Notes: generated by a model from the sequence alone, not told the origin. A stretch of 64,000 nucleotides of DNA from Muribaculum gordoncarteri (GCF_004803695.1 NZ_CP039393.1:2852001-2916000), one strand, 5' to 3'. Shown: positions 7,446 to 16,668, counted from the first letter of the stretch. Numbers and translations: made by a program.

Positions 7446-9827
7446 ATGCTAAAACGACTGAATCTAATCAGAACGGCGGTGATGGGTATTTTCGGAACCG
7501 TCGCCGTATGGCTCAATGCCGCACCTACAGGTACCATGACCACAGTCACTCCCGACGGCAACTGCGTAGTAGTCCGTGCCTTAAGCGACAATATAATCAG
7601 AGTAACCAATGCTCCCCGCGGCGTGAAACCAAGCCACACTCAAGCTGCCTCCATGAAGGCTGAAAAATTCAACGGTAAAATCGTAAAAAACGGCTCACAA
7701 ATCGTGATGACACTGCCTTCGGGTCTTGAAGTGTCGCTCAACACTGCGAGCGGCGCAACATCGTTCACCGGAGGAAAAGAGCGACTGCTCTATGACTCGG
7801 GAGTGAGGACAACAGCATCGGACGGACGCAAATCAATGTCACTCGTGCCGGCCAAAGGCGGCTCATTCTACGGAGCCGGAGAACGCGGCCACAGCTTCAA
7901 CATAGAGGGCGACACACTGGTGATGTATAACCGTCAGAACTACGGTTACGGCGAAGGCGATCCCCGCATAAACCAGATGAATATATGCATCCCGCTTTTT
8001 GTAAGCAACCAGGGTTACGGCGTGCTCTTTGACGACTATGCCGCAGCGGAACTGGTAATGAGCGATCCCATCACATATACCACCGAGGCCGAAGCCCCGA
8101 TATCATACTATTTCATATACGGAGCCGACAATCTTGCGTCGGTTACCCGTGAATACACCCGACTTACAGGCCGACAGGAGCTGCCTCCTTTCTGGTCGCT
8201 CGGATACATAACATCGAAATACGGATACCACAACGAATCGGAAACCCGCGGAGTGATCGACACGCTCAAGAATGCCGGATATTCGGTTGACGGGGTGGTG
8301 CTCGACCTATACTGGTACGGAAAGGAAACCGACATGGGACGGCTCGAATGGAACAAGGAGCAGTGGCCCGATCATCGCAAGATGCTCGCCGATCTTAAGG
8401 CTCAAGGAGTCAACACCGTACTAATATCGCAACCCTACATCAACAAGATAGGTGCAATTGACAACTACAATCAGCTTGCCGAAAAAGGCATGCTCACTCA
8501 TGACGCACAAGGCAAAATAAACGATGTCACCACTTGGGTGGGCGAGGCAGGAATGTTTGATGTAGCCAATCCCGACACACGCCGCTGGCTGCGCGAGCGT
8601 TACCGCACACTCACCGATGAAGGTGTAGGCGGATGGTGGGGCGACCTCGGCGAGCCCGAAGTGCATCCCGAAACCATAGTACACGCCAACGGAGAGAAGG
8701 CGCGTCAATACCACAATGTCTACGGCAATGTATGGAGCTCAATCATATATGACCTATATAAGGACGAATACCCCGACACACGACTGATGACGCTCATGCG
8801 AGGCGGAACTACCGGCCTGCAGCGTTACAGCGTATTCCCGTGGTCGACCGATGTGTCACGCTCATGGGCAGGCCTGCAGCCTCAAATAAAGATAATGCTC
8901 AATTCGGGCCTTAGCGGATTGGCATACATGTCACATGATGTGGGTGGATTCGCAATCGACAAGGAGAATCCCATTGATCCCGAACTATATGTGCGCTGGC
9001 TCCAGCTCGGAACATTCTCCCCCATTCTCCGCACCCACGCCCAGGAATTTGCCGAGCCTTACCACTATCCCGAATATGCCGATGAGCTGCTCGACTTGGT
9101 AAAAACTCGTTACCGTTGGTTGCCTTACAACTATACGCTTGCCTACGAAAACGCTTCGCAGGGATATCCGATGGTGCGTCCTCTCAACTTCGACACACAC
9201 GGAGCCACACCCTACGATTCGATAACCGATGAATACATGTGGGGCTCCGAGGTGCTTGTGGCACCCGTGCTGCAACAAGGCGCCCGCAAGCGCGACATCG
9301 TAGTGCCCGACGGCACATGGATCGACTACAACAACCCCGATGTCACCTATCACGGGCCATCGAAAATAAGTTACGACGCGCCCCTCAACGTATTGCCGAT
9401 GCTCATTCGCGCAGGAGCTTTCATCCCTCAGGCCGATTACGAGATGGACAACACGGGCGACTACGACGCATCGCGATACACAGTGCTTTACTATCCGCGA
9501 AGCAATGTGACGAGCGACTACGTGATGTTTGAGGACGACCGCAAGTCAACATCGTCACTTGACAACGGAGAGTATGCCCTGATTACATTCCGCGGGGCGG
9601 CATCGAAGTCATCGATAACCGTCGACATCGATATGTCGGGCGATTATCCGGGAATGCCAACCGAAAAGACAATCACACTGGTTCTGCCGGGAATCAAGAG
9701 TTCAAATATAAAATCAGTTACCGAAAACGGACGAGTTCGCACGATAACTGAATCAGCCGACAAATACTTCACTCTTACGGTGACGCTTACGCGCAACGAG
9801 CCGCTGAAAATAGTATTGTCACTGTAA
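7446..9827 (+). CDS. Glycoside hydrolase family 31 alpha-glucosidase/alpha-xylosidase, exported
   Basis: This is a 793-residue exported enzyme with a signal peptide ending near WLNAAPTG. The N-terminal beta-sandwich (about 30-240) is followed by the GH31 barrel. The nucleophile is Asp400 in WWGDLGEPE and the probable acid/base is Asp469 in PWSTDVSRSW. The substrate-loop motif MSHDVGGF (Asp498) and the C-terminal beta domains complete the family layout. It releases alpha-linked glucose or xylose from oligosaccharides, probably in the periplasm. Its own promoter and terminator make it a monocistron. The GH13 amylase downstream suggests joint use of alpha-glucans. Exact linkage specificity cannot be read from the sequence. 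Confidence 0.93.
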   Translation: MLKRLNLIRTAVMGIFGTVAVWLNAAPTGTMTTVTPDGNCVVVRALSDNIIRVTNAPRGVKPSHTQAASMKAEKFNGKIVKNGSQIVMTLPSGLEVSLNTASGATSFTGGKERLLYDSGVRTTASDGRKSMSLVPAKGGSFYGAGERGHSFNIEGDTLVMYNRQNYGYGEGDPRINQMNICIPLFVSNQGYGVLFDDYAAAELVMSDPITYTTEAEAPISYYFIYGADNLASVTREYTRLTGRQELPPFWSLGYITSKYGYHNESETRGVIDTLKNAGYSVDGVVLDLYWYGKETDMGRLEWNKEQWPDHRKMLADLKAQGVNTVLISQPYINKIGAIDNYNQLAEKGMLTHDAQGKINDVTTWVGEAGMFDVANPDTRRWLRERYRTLTDEGVGGWWGDLGEPEVHPETIVHANGEKARQYHNVYGNVWSSIIYDLYKDEYPDTRLMTLMRGGTTGLQRYSVFPWSTDVSRSWAGLQPQIKIMLNSGLSGLAYMSHDVGGFAIDKENPIDPELYVRWLQLGTFSPILRTHAQEFAEPYHYPEYADELLDLVKTRYRWLPYNYTLAYENASQGYPMVRPLNFDTHGATPYDSITDEYMWGSEVLVAPVLQQGARKRDIVVPDGTWIDYNNPDVTYHGPSKISYDAPLNVLPMLIRAGAFIPQADYEMDNTGDYDASRYTVLYYPRSNVTSDYVMFEDDRKSTSSLDNGEYALITFRGAASKSSITVDIDMSGDYPGMPTEKTITLVLPGIKSSNIKSVTENGRVRTITESADKYFTLTVTLTRNEPLKIVLSL

Positions 9828-9935
9828 AAAATAATTCTTGTCCTGAACCAAATTTTTAATGCTATGTTATAATAGTACATAGCAAAATTACTTTTTCCAT
9901 TGCAAGAAATGTGATAATGATTGGTTTATTATCAG

Positions 9936-9966
9936 GTAAGGGGATGCCGTGACGGCATTCCCTTAC
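9936..9966 (+). terminator. Terminator hairpin after the GH31 gene
   Basis: GTAAGGGGATGCCG and CGGCATTCCCTTAC form a 14-bp stem (one G-T pair) with a TGA loop, followed by TTAATTTAT. The T-tract is weak but the stem is very stable. Confidence 0.65.
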
Positions 9967-10135
9967 TTAATTTATGCAGCGCCCGCAAAATAAGGCTGAC
10001 CTAATAAGAATATTGACAACATTTGGCTTGAGCCTGGGCCGATAACTGAATATGACAACCTTTAGCAAATAGTAGTTGATTAACAACTCGTTAGCTTAAA
10101 GGGGAAAGCAATCGTAAAATTGAAATATGTTGCGT

Positions 10136-10170
10136 CATCAGGTATTGCGATGAACAATCGCAACGTGATG
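10136..10170 (+). promoter_or_regulatory. Nested stem-loop in the GH13 5' region
   Basis: The inner stem TTGCGAT (10145-10151) pairs with ATCGCAA (10157-10163). An outer stem CATCA (10136-10140) pairs with TGATG (10166-10170). It ends about 53 bases before the chosen GH13 start and has no T-tract, so a leader element or operator is more likely than a terminator. Confidence 0.4.
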
Positions 10171-10223
10171 GAAGTTATTTGTTGATAATGATTTTCACAC
10201 ACCTATTTCACTTACAAATTCTT

Positions 10224-11609
10224 ATGGAAACGAAACACAACAAACCGAGCAGCGACTGGAGGTCGCTAACAATCTATCAGATTATGGTCGGCTCTTTCCT
10301 CCATGGAGAAGGGGGTGCTGAAGGCTATGACAGCCTTTGGGGGCCGGCTGGGGAACGTAAAGACGGTAATCTGCAGGGAGTAATTCAGGCACTTGACCAT
10401 ATCGTACGCATAGGCGCCAATGCTATATGGTTAACGCCGATATTCGACAGTTCGGAGGCCGACGGTGGTGAAAAGCTTCAAGCCACAGGCTACTTTGCCA
10501 ACAATTATTTCAAGATTGACCCGCACTTCGGCACCGAGGATGACTTAAGGGAGCTTGTTGAGAAAGCCCATGAGCGCGGCATATACGTGTTTCTCGACGG
10601 TGTATTCGGCCATCATGGAGGCGTGAATGAACCCTCGCCATCGGGTTTTCAGATTGACTCTACGCCCTCACTCAGCGACAGAGGCGAAGACGGAGGCACG
10701 GGAAATGTAAAGTATCCCGAATCACTCGATTATTTCAAGGAGGTTGCCACCTATTGGATCGACAAGTTTGACATCGACGGCTGGCGATTTGACCAGTCCT
10801 ATCAGCTGTGCCAGAACGGCCATAACTACTGGTGCGAAATATCCCAAGCCGTGAGGGAAATTTGCGACAAACGCCGTAACGAAGGCAAAGAATGGGGCAT
10901 TCTCGGATACATGGTAGGTGAGGACTGGAGCGATGCAGGAAGCATCAGTTCAAGAATATTCCGCGATGGAGGCTTAAAAAGCGCATTTGACTTCGACGGC
11001 AAACAGCTTATCAGCGGTTCGATGAACGGTGACGACTACGGCGGCCTTGACAACGGATGGGACGACATAATGAGAGTGTACTCATCGCCTGCCGATCGAG
11101 GTTATGCTCCCGACGATGTGTTGCCCAACCTGTTTCTGACCAACCATGACGGAGTGAGAGTGGCCGACAGCTTCTATGACGACAATAATGAGATAAATCT
11201 AATGACCCGATTTGCCATCCTTGCAGGATACAACGGGCCGATAACGCTATATTACGGTGACGAATTTGCCGACCTTTCGCGCGACTGCGAAGGAAGTCAA
11301 TCGGACAACGCCTCACGCACATCGGGGCATCTGAAAGCCGATGACGACCGCGAACGCCGACTGTTTAACTACGTGTGTGACGCGATGACATTCAGGCGTG
11401 ACAATCCGGCCATGTGGAGAGGTCGAAACGAATTTGACCGATACCGAAAAGATGATGCCGAGATTCTTGTAGTCATTAAAACGGACGACGAAACAGGCAA
11501 TCGCGTGGCAATGATATTTTCAGACCGCGATGCCGATGTGACGCTGCCGGGGGAAGAGAATCCGCGAAAAGTGAGAGGCTATATCCCCGAGCTGATAAAA
11601 CTCGCATGA
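10224..11609 (+). CDS. Glycoside hydrolase family 13 alpha-amylase-like protein, cytoplasmic
   Basis: This 461-residue GH13 enzyme acts on alpha-1,4-glucans or maltodextrins. The conserved regions appear in order: DGVFGHHGG (region I), DGWRFDQ with nucleophile Asp190 (region II), MVGEDWSD with acid/base Glu233 (region III) and LTNHDGV with the transition-state Asp309 (region IV). No signal peptide follows the ATG at 10224, so it should act in the cytoplasm. Upstream TTG/ATG codons (10179, 10188) would add a short hydrophobic leader and are less likely. A strong terminator follows. It pairs functionally with the exported GH31 enzyme just upstream, but separate signals imply separate transcripts. 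Confidence 0.92.
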   Translation: METKHNKPSSDWRSLTIYQIMVGSFLHGEGGAEGYDSLWGPAGERKDGNLQGVIQALDHIVRIGANAIWLTPIFDSSEADGGEKLQATGYFANNYFKIDPHFGTEDDLRELVEKAHERGIYVFLDGVFGHHGGVNEPSPSGFQIDSTPSLSDRGEDGGTGNVKYPESLDYFKEVATYWIDKFDIDGWRFDQSYQLCQNGHNYWCEISQAVREICDKRRNEGKEWGILGYMVGEDWSDAGSISSRIFRDGGLKSAFDFDGKQLISGSMNGDDYGGLDNGWDDIMRVYSSPADRGYAPDDVLPNLFLTNHDGVRVADSFYDDNNEINLMTRFAILAGYNGPITLYYGDEFADLSRDCEGSQSDNASRTSGHLKADDDRERRLFNYVCDAMTFRRDNPAMWRGRNEFDRYRKDDAEILVVIKTDDETGNRVAMIFSDRDADVTLPGEENPRKVRGYIPELIKLA

Positions 11610-11944
11610 TACAATCCATTTAGCAGCACATGTTACAAATCACATAGTCGTCATAATGGAGTGAATTATATAACAAAAAAGGAAGCGAAAGAGGGTTGAA
11701 ACTCTTTCGCTTCCCTTTTTCATTTGAATATATCCTATGAAACGAGGCAAATCAATAAGTAGGTTATTAGATGAGCAAGCGTGGGAGAGCAGTATATGCG
11801 ATAGTTATGTGACTATTTATTGCAAAACGAATTGCCCAAAAGTCATAAAAGATCAGCTATATAAACGAATATCGGCCGTTAATAGTGTTGTGTTAGATTT
11901 TTGTCAAAATTGCTGTTTTAAAACCTATTAAAACAATATTTTAA
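11610..11944. other. AT-rich noncoding interval before the IS element
   Basis: It contains the GH13 terminator, then about 220 AT-rich bases with one 64-codon ORF (11737-11931) that shows no recognisable domain or start signals. It ends in the TTAA flanking the insertion sequence. Confidence 0.6.
11681..11720 (+). terminator. Rho-independent terminator after the GH13 gene
   Basis: GGAAGCGAAAGAG (11681-11693) pairs exactly with CTCTTTCGCTTCC (11702-11714) and is followed by CTTTTT. An A-run precedes it, so it may also work in the other direction. Confidence 0.92.
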
Positions 11945-13647
11945 TTAGGGATATTCAGTTAATGGCTTGATTTATCAAGCTGAAAATGGAGCGTGGTCGC
12001 CCTATGGCGGTGCTGTTTTGATTATGAGGGCAAATTTTCAATTCTCGGCGATAAAATATGACATTTCGGACAAATAGGGATACACTGATTCGCCTCCGAT
12101 GTGCTTCGGAGATGAGATGACAGTATGATTTTTCACGCTCGCTGTTTTTGTAACTGCTTCTCTTTTTCTTCGATGGCGAGTTGTCGGGCGGCAAGTGTTG
12201 CGGCGTTTGCCATGTGGATGCCGAAAAAGAGCAGCAGGGTTTCGCTGCGGGAGTTGCGTGCCGCTATCCGGCCAACGCTGTAGTGTTGTTTCTGATTACC
12301 GAAACTGCCCTCCATGGCGGTAGAGCGCAGTGTCCCGATTATTCGTCGGGCTGTGCTTATGTCAGCATCTTCATCCTTGGGCTTCGGGCCTTTGCGGACA
12401 AAACAGGTCGTCATGCCGTTTTCGGTGCAATACCGCCGGTTGTCGTTGTTGGCATAGATGGTGTCTGCCCCTACCCTGGTCACTTTGATACCGGTCAGTT
12501 CCTGTTGATATTCAATACACTCCTGTAATCTCACGCCCTCGTTGAAGGCTTCGAAGGAATGGTGTTCGATGAATGAAATTCCGTCAATCTGGATGTTGTT
12601 GACCTTGACTCCGAACTCCACTCGCTTGTTCTCCTTGCCTCTGACAATAGGACGGATGTACGGACGGTCTATGCTGACGATACGGTGTTTCACCTCCTTT
12701 TTCTGAGCAAGTGCGCTCTGCTGGCGATACACCTCTTTTAATGCACTGAGACGCTTGCTTTGCTCTGCGGTGAGCGTGATGTCAACGGTGTGTATCTTGC
12801 AGATTCTGTTCCATTGACCTATCTGTTTGGAAAGCAGGCCGAGCAATCGACGGCGGAGTTTGGCGGTTGCCGCCCTGGTGTGCTTGCGATGCTTGGCATA
12901 GGTGAGTCTGTCGCGGTCAATATCACGATACTTGTTGCGTGGCAACCGTTCCTTCAACGCCTTGCAGGTCTTTTTTATAAGTGATTGAATCCACTCGCAG
13001 CATTCCCACAACAGCTTTACATCTGTCGGGAATCGCAGATGGCTCTCGTAACAGGTGGCGTCGGTCAGGCACAGGTTCTTGTCTTTTAACAAACCGCCCC
13101 ACTTGTCATACAGCAATTTCTGTAGTTCTTTGATATCAAGAGCTCCGGCTATACGCTGACGGATAGCACTGACTATCTTGCCGTTCTTTATGGGGTTGGC
13201 CGGATCTATGAGCACCCCGCAGAACATCTGTATGTGTATACTGCCGTTGAGCATCTCGATCAGGCCGTCATCCGACTGTCCGGTATATGGCTTGAGAAAC
13301 ATCAGCGCCACCTCTCCCTCCGGCGGGAACATCGGAGTGTTGCCCTGAGGATGCGTTTTGGGAAAATGCGAACGGATTTTCTCTGCCAGTTCTTTCAATG
13401 GCAATTGCGCATGGATGCGCCCGAGCTCGCTTACGGCAAAACTCTCGCGATATTTTTGCATGAAATCGAACTCGGTAAACGGCAACGTGGCCGTAATCTC
13501 GGATATTTTTCGTAACTTCACGTACAATTATTTTAAGAATTACCCCCGAATAAGCCCGTGATGGGTCCATCGGGGGTTCATTGTAAAGTTACAAAATATC
13601 TACGACTTTGGCAAACAATTAGTTGGCAATTAACTGAGTATCCCTAA
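11945..13647 (-). mobile_element. IS1182-like insertion sequence, complete, 1.7 kb
   Basis: A single transposase gene lies between imperfect terminal inverted repeats. The outer 19 bases read TTAGGGATAYTCAGTTAAT at both ends, with one mismatch (T left, C right). Each end is flanked by TTAA (11941-11944 and 13648-13651), a palindromic 4-bp target duplication as expected for this family. The open transposase frame and near-identical ends point to a recent, possibly active insertion. It disrupts no visible gene. Confidence 0.85.
12133..13527 (-). CDS. DDE transposase of the IS1182-like element
   Basis: This 464-residue transposase has an N-terminal dimerisation/DNA-binding region (EVALMFLKPYTGQSDDGLIE) and a DDE core. 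The likely catalytic residues are Asp156 (CLTDATCY), Asp355 (RVGADTIYA) and Glu406 (TAMEGSFGNQ), and the Glu block carries the typical following Y. The frame is intact. The start is uncertain: TTG at 13527 or GTG at 13521 are the only early candidates, and the first ATG is 22 codons in. Length and order fit the IS1182 group of the IS5/IS4 superfamily. Exact IS identity needs ISfinder. Confidence 0.88.
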   Translation of the reverse strand: MYVKLRKISEITATLPFTEFDFMQKYRESFAVSELGRIHAQLPLKELAEKIRSHFPKTHPQGNTPMFPPEGEVALMFLKPYTGQSDDGLIEMLNGSIHIQMFCGVLIDPANPIKNGKIVSAIRQRIAGALDIKELQKLLYDKWGGLLKDKNLCLTDATCYESHLRFPTDVKLLWECCEWIQSLIKKTCKALKERLPRNKYRDIDRDRLTYAKHRKHTRAATAKLRRRLLGLLSKQIGQWNRICKIHTVDITLTAEQSKRLSALKEVYRQQSALAQKKEVKHRIVSIDRPYIRPIVRGKENKRVEFGVKVNNIQIDGISFIEHHSFEAFNEGVRLQECIEYQQELTGIKVTRVGADTIYANNDNRRYCTENGMTTCFVRKGPKPKDEDADISTARRIIGTLRSTAMEGSFGNQKQHYSVGRIAARNSRSETLLLFFGIHMANAATLAARQLAIEEKEKQLQKQRA

Positions 13648-13726
13648 TTAATAAGTGTTAAATAGCTTGGTGCTGTATTAAATTAAATGCAACTTTGTAC
13701 TATATATAGAATTGTTTTGATTCCAG

Positions 13727-14152
13727 ATGAAAAGTTATGATGACAAAACCACTCTTCTCAAAAAGCTCACTGACGCGGGCATAAGACCGTCTATGCAGAG
13801 GCTTGAGATTTTAGAATTTATATCCTCATGCGATAGTCATCCTACTGCCGATGAAATATATTCCTTCATGCATCAGAATAATCCAACACTATCACGCACA
13901 ACGGTATTCAATAGCGTAAAATTGCTCGCTGAGAATGGCCTTATAAACGATATCAACATATCATCCGGATCCACCAGGTACGATTCAACACTAAATACGC
14001 CGCACGCACATTTTATATGTCGCACCTGCAAAAAAATTTTTGACATTCCACTTGATATGTCGATATTGACAGTCCCTGCCGATTTTTTGTGTGATAACAT
14101 AAATGTATATTTTAAAGGCGTATGCCCGGAATGCAGCAAAAAACAAATATAA
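13727..14152 (+). CDS. Fur-family transcriptional regulator, PerR-like
   Basis: This 141-residue metalloregulator has an N-terminal winged helix ([37 protein letters not shown]) and a C-terminal metal-binding dimer domain. The structural zinc site is formed by Cys98/Cys101 (CRTC) and Cys133/Cys136 (CPEC). The HAHF segment supplies metal-site histidines. PerR members sense peroxide by iron-catalysed histidine oxidation. The peroxide-detoxifying rubrerythrin starts 31 bases downstream, which fits a PerR role better than an iron-uptake regulator. It begins 79 bases from the IS end. Confidence 0.88.
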   Translation: MKSYDDKTTLLKKLTDAGIRPSMQRLEILEFISSCDSHPTADEIYSFMHQNNPTLSRTTVFNSVKLLAENGLINDINISSGSTRYDSTLNTPHAHFICRTCKKIFDIPLDMSILTVPADFLCDNINVYFKGVCPECSKKQI

Positions 14153-14183
14153 ACAGTTTAATAACCAAATAATAATCAAGAAA

Positions 14184-14726
14184 ATGAAAGATTTAAAAGG
14201 AACAAAGACCGAGCGTAACCTTCAGGAAGCATTTGCCGGTGAATCAATGGCACGCAACAAGTATTCGTATTTTGCATCAAAAGCACGCAAGGACGGTTAC
14301 GAGCAGATTGCAGCAATCTTCGAGGAAACTGCAAACAACGAAAAAGAGCATGCTAAACTATGGTTCAAACTGCTGAACGGAGGCGAAATCTCGGACACGA
14401 TGGACAATCTGCAAGCTGCAGCGCAAGGAGAAAACTATGAATGGACCGAGATGTATTCAAAGATGGCTGAGGAGGCTGAAGCCGAAGGATTCCCGGAAAT
14501 AGCTTATCGCTTCCGCGCTGTCGCCGCGATAGAAAAGCACCACGAGGAACGCTACCGTCGTTTGTTGCAGAACATTGAAGAAGGCATCGTGTTTTCACGC
14601 GAGGGCGACACTGTATGGATTTGCCGTAATTGCGGACACATACACATCGGCAAGAAAGCCCCTGAACTCTGCCCCGTATGCCATCACAAGCGCAGCTTCT
14701 TTGAAATAGAGGCAAAAAACTATTAA
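14184..14726 (+). CDS. rbr: Rubrerythrin
   Basis: This 180-residue cytoplasmic peroxidase reduces H2O2 to water in anaerobes. The N-terminal ferritin-like domain carries diiron ligands in [28 protein letters not shown] and [11 protein letters not shown]. The C-terminal rubredoxin domain has the two iron-binding pairs CRNC and CPVC. The start is the ATG at 14184; frames further upstream run back into the regulator gene. The stop codon overlaps the next ATG (TAATG), so translation of the rubredoxin fusion downstream is probably coupled. Likely controlled by the PerR-like protein encoded just upstream. Confidence 0.95.
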   Translation: MKDLKGTKTERNLQEAFAGESMARNKYSYFASKARKDGYEQIAAIFEETANNEKEHAKLWFKLLNGGEISDTMDNLQAAAQGENYEWTEMYSKMAEEAEAEGFPEIAYRFRAVAAIEKHHEERYRRLLQNIEEGIVFSREGDTVWICRNCGHIHIGKKAPELCPVCHHKRSFFEIEAKNY

Positions 14727-15382
14727 TGCCGGAAGCGATGGACAGCAATGCTCTATATAACATAACTTACGGACTATATGTTGTCGGATGCTATTCCGAC
14801 GACAAGCCCGCCGGTTGCATTGTCAACACCTGTTTTCAAGTTACAAGTGAAAATCCTACGCTGGCAATTTGTCTAAACAAAAAGAATTACACCCTTGACT
14901 GTATAAAGAAGAATCCAAAATTCTGCATATCAATCATATCAGAAGATACTGATCCTATGATAATCAGCTCCTTCGGATTCAGGTCATCGCGTGATGCCGA
15001 CAAATATGCCGACTTCGGATATGTTGACCTTGACGGTGCTCCGGCTGTCAAAGGCAACTTCTGCGGCCGTCTTGTTCTGGATGCCACTGATTTCATAGAC
15101 TGCGGAACGCATGTCATTGTCATAAGCAAACTGAAGGATACGCAAGATGGAAGCGGCGCACCCATGACATACGAGTATTACCACAAAGTGATAAAAGGAA
15201 GCGCGCCCAAAAACGCCCCCACCTACCGTAGCGAACAGGAGTCGACTACAGTGACCAAGAAAGATGTGCGCAGATTCAAATGTGACATATGCGGCTATGA
15301 GGTAGAATCGGAAACTAATCTTCCTGACGATTTCGTATGTCCGATATGCGGATTCGACCGCTCGCATTTCAAAGAGATATAA
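14726..15382 (+). CDS. Flavin reductase-rubredoxin fusion (high-molecular-weight rubredoxin-like)
   Basis: This 218-residue protein has an FMN-binding split-barrel flavin-reductase domain (about 5-160, NTCFQVTSENPTLAICL) fused to a rubredoxin at about 180-218 (FKCDICGYEV and VCPICGFDRSHF, two CxxC pairs). The layout matches the Hrb proteins that pass electrons from NAD(P)H to oxygen- or peroxide-reducing enzymes. The direct overlap with rubrerythrin suggests it is the electron donor to that peroxidase; this is inference. The start may be the ATG at 14726 or the one at 14738. Confidence 0.9.
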   Translation: MPEAMDSNALYNITYGLYVVGCYSDDKPAGCIVNTCFQVTSENPTLAICLNKKNYTLDCIKKNPKFCISIISEDTDPMIISSFGFRSSRDADKYADFGYVDLDGAPAVKGNFCGRLVLDATDFIDCGTHVIVISKLKDTQDGSGAPMTYEYYHKVIKGSAPKNAPTYRSEQESTTVTKKDVRRFKCDICGYEVESETNLPDDFVCPICGFDRSHFKEI

Positions 15383-15424
15383 TCGAGCAATCGACCGACA
15401 GTCGAGCGGAGCTTCACAACTACT

Positions 15425-15477
15425 AAAGATTTTCTTTTCCTGCAGTCGATGATTCCTGCAGCGAAAAGAAAATCTTT
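15425..15477. terminator. Bidirectional terminator between Hrb-like and FRG genes
   Basis: AAAGATTTTCTTTTC (15425-15439) pairs perfectly with GAAAAGAAAATCTTT (15463-15477). The stem continues through CTGCAG/CTGCAG after a one-base bulge, giving 21 bp with a 10-base loop. A-runs and T-runs flank it, so it can serve both convergent genes. Confidence 0.88.
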
Positions 15478-15501
15478 TTGTCAGTAGGATTTCACAAAAT
15501 C

Positions 15502-16161
15502 CTAAGATAGCAAATCAATCATCGTATCAAACGGTGTCATATTCATACCGGGGGCCGATATATCAGCTTCCATGCCTATGGGCCACACTTGGTTATCCTG
15601 ATTTGGCCCGAAATTAAAAATACCCGTCGGCATAAAATATATAACGCCTTTTCTCACAATCTCCATAACCGGCCGATAGGTTTGTGTAAGGCTATCATAA
15701 TCGGAAGTAGCAAAAAATGCAGCTACGCCAAAACTGTTGGTCAAGTCAATCACATTGGTTTCTATGCCGTAATGTTGGGCAAGTCCGATATAATTGACAG
15801 CCAAACCGCCCTCAATCTCATCCTTTATTTCAGGATTGTCATTAAGGATAGTCTTGAAATCTTCTATCTGCACAAGCCGTTCCAACTTCTGCGAATCGCT
15901 CCATTTCCTGCGATAAAGCGATGGCAGACAACGCTCATAATAAGAGCTTTGCCCTCTATATAACGGCTGAAATGGAGTGGGCGATGCCACGACATGGTTA
16001 TCATACAATGTCATTACTTCAAAATGAGGTGCCGCATACCATCCAATGTCCCAGCCCTTGGACTTTATATAGTTGAACACTTCAAATACATCCTTAAAGA
16101 CATATCCATCGGAATTCACATCTTCATCCGAAGGCATCGAAGGGAATTTATCGTTCATCAT
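15502..16161 (-). CDS. FRG-domain protein
   Basis: This 219-residue protein carries the FRG domain, named for its F-R-G core: PLYRGQSSYYERCLPSLYR in the N-terminal half, then GLAQHYGIETNVIDLTNSF and GVAAFFATSDYD. The domain occurs in bacterial accessory and mobile regions; its biochemical role is not established to my knowledge. There is no signal peptide or membrane segment. The ATG pair at 16161/16158 is chosen; an upstream in-frame TTG lies inside a TATATTTG box (16168-16175, minus strand), which would make the transcript nearly leaderless. Base composition is AT-richer than the core genes. The C-terminus ends soon after the domain, so mild truncation is possible. Confidence 0.8.
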   Translation of the reverse strand: MMNDKFPSMPSDEDVNSDGYVFKDVFEVFNYIKSKGWDIGWYAAPHFEVMTLYDNHVVASPTPFQPLYRGQSSYYERCLPSLYRRKWSDSQKLERLVQIEDFKTILNDNPEIKDEIEGGLAVNYIGLAQHYGIETNVIDLTNSFGVAAFFATSDYDSLTQTYRPVMEIVRKGVIYFMPTGIFNFGPNQDNQVWPIGMEADISAPGMNMTPFDTMIDLLS

Positions 16162-16447
16162 AATATGCAAATATAAGCCCTGCAAATGAATTTATTGCAA
16201 TACAATCACACAAAAAAATAGAGGCAGTTCATTTTGACACTACCTCCTACGCATTAAAAGCCTGACGATTTTATATCAATACTTCTCTTTATTTAATGAT
16301 GTTTGAGAACCTATCTATCAATCAGTTGCATTATCGATTTATATAATATAACAAATCTATTTTGTCATAAAAGGCGATGGAATGCTATTAATTCTATGAA
16401 TTTATTATTCAGGCATTATTGATGACTAAGATTGCCGGATATTCCAG

Positions 16448-16487
16448 TCCAAACTATTCCAATTTTTCAAAATTGGAATAGTTTGGA
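16448..16487. repeat. Perfect 19-bp inverted repeat with 2-base loop
   Basis: TCCAAACTATTCCAATTTT (16448-16466) and AAAATTGGAATAGTTTGGA (16469-16487) are exact reverse complements separated by TC. GGAATAGTTT then recurs as a direct repeat at 16485-16494. The near-cruciform form without a GC-rich stem or T-run does not look like an ordinary terminator. Confidence 0.85.
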
Positions 16488-16628
16488 ATAGTTTTAGAAT
16501 TACAATAATTCCTTTTTTTGCCAATCATATCTCGTTTGGATTAAATGAGTTTCATCATCTTGTAAACTTTCATAATGCAGCGGGAAGCGAAGCTACGAGG
16601 TTGGACGTTTGCAATAAAAGTATACAAA

Positions 16629-16668
16629 AAGCGATTGACAAGTTTATCTATTCGCTTGCCAATCGCTT
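16629..16668. repeat. 14-bp imperfect inverted repeat
   Basis: AAGCGATTGACAAG (16629-16642) pairs with CTTGCCAATCGCTT (16655-16668) with one mismatch (A-C) and a 12-base loop. Confidence 0.7.

Larger units (their letters stand above)
9828..10223. other. Noncoding interval between GH31 and GH13
   Basis: No convincing gene is present. It holds a 7-bp hairpin (GCTATGT ... ACATAGC, about 9861-9883), the GH31 terminator (9936-9966) and a nested hairpin close to the GH13 start (10136-10170). I could not find a clear TAnnTTTG box for GH13. Confidence 0.6.

Noticed and set aside
11737-11931. 64-codon plus-strand ORF before the IS element
   Set aside because: No recognisable domain, no clear promoter or ribosome site, and AT-rich sequence where such ORFs arise by chance.
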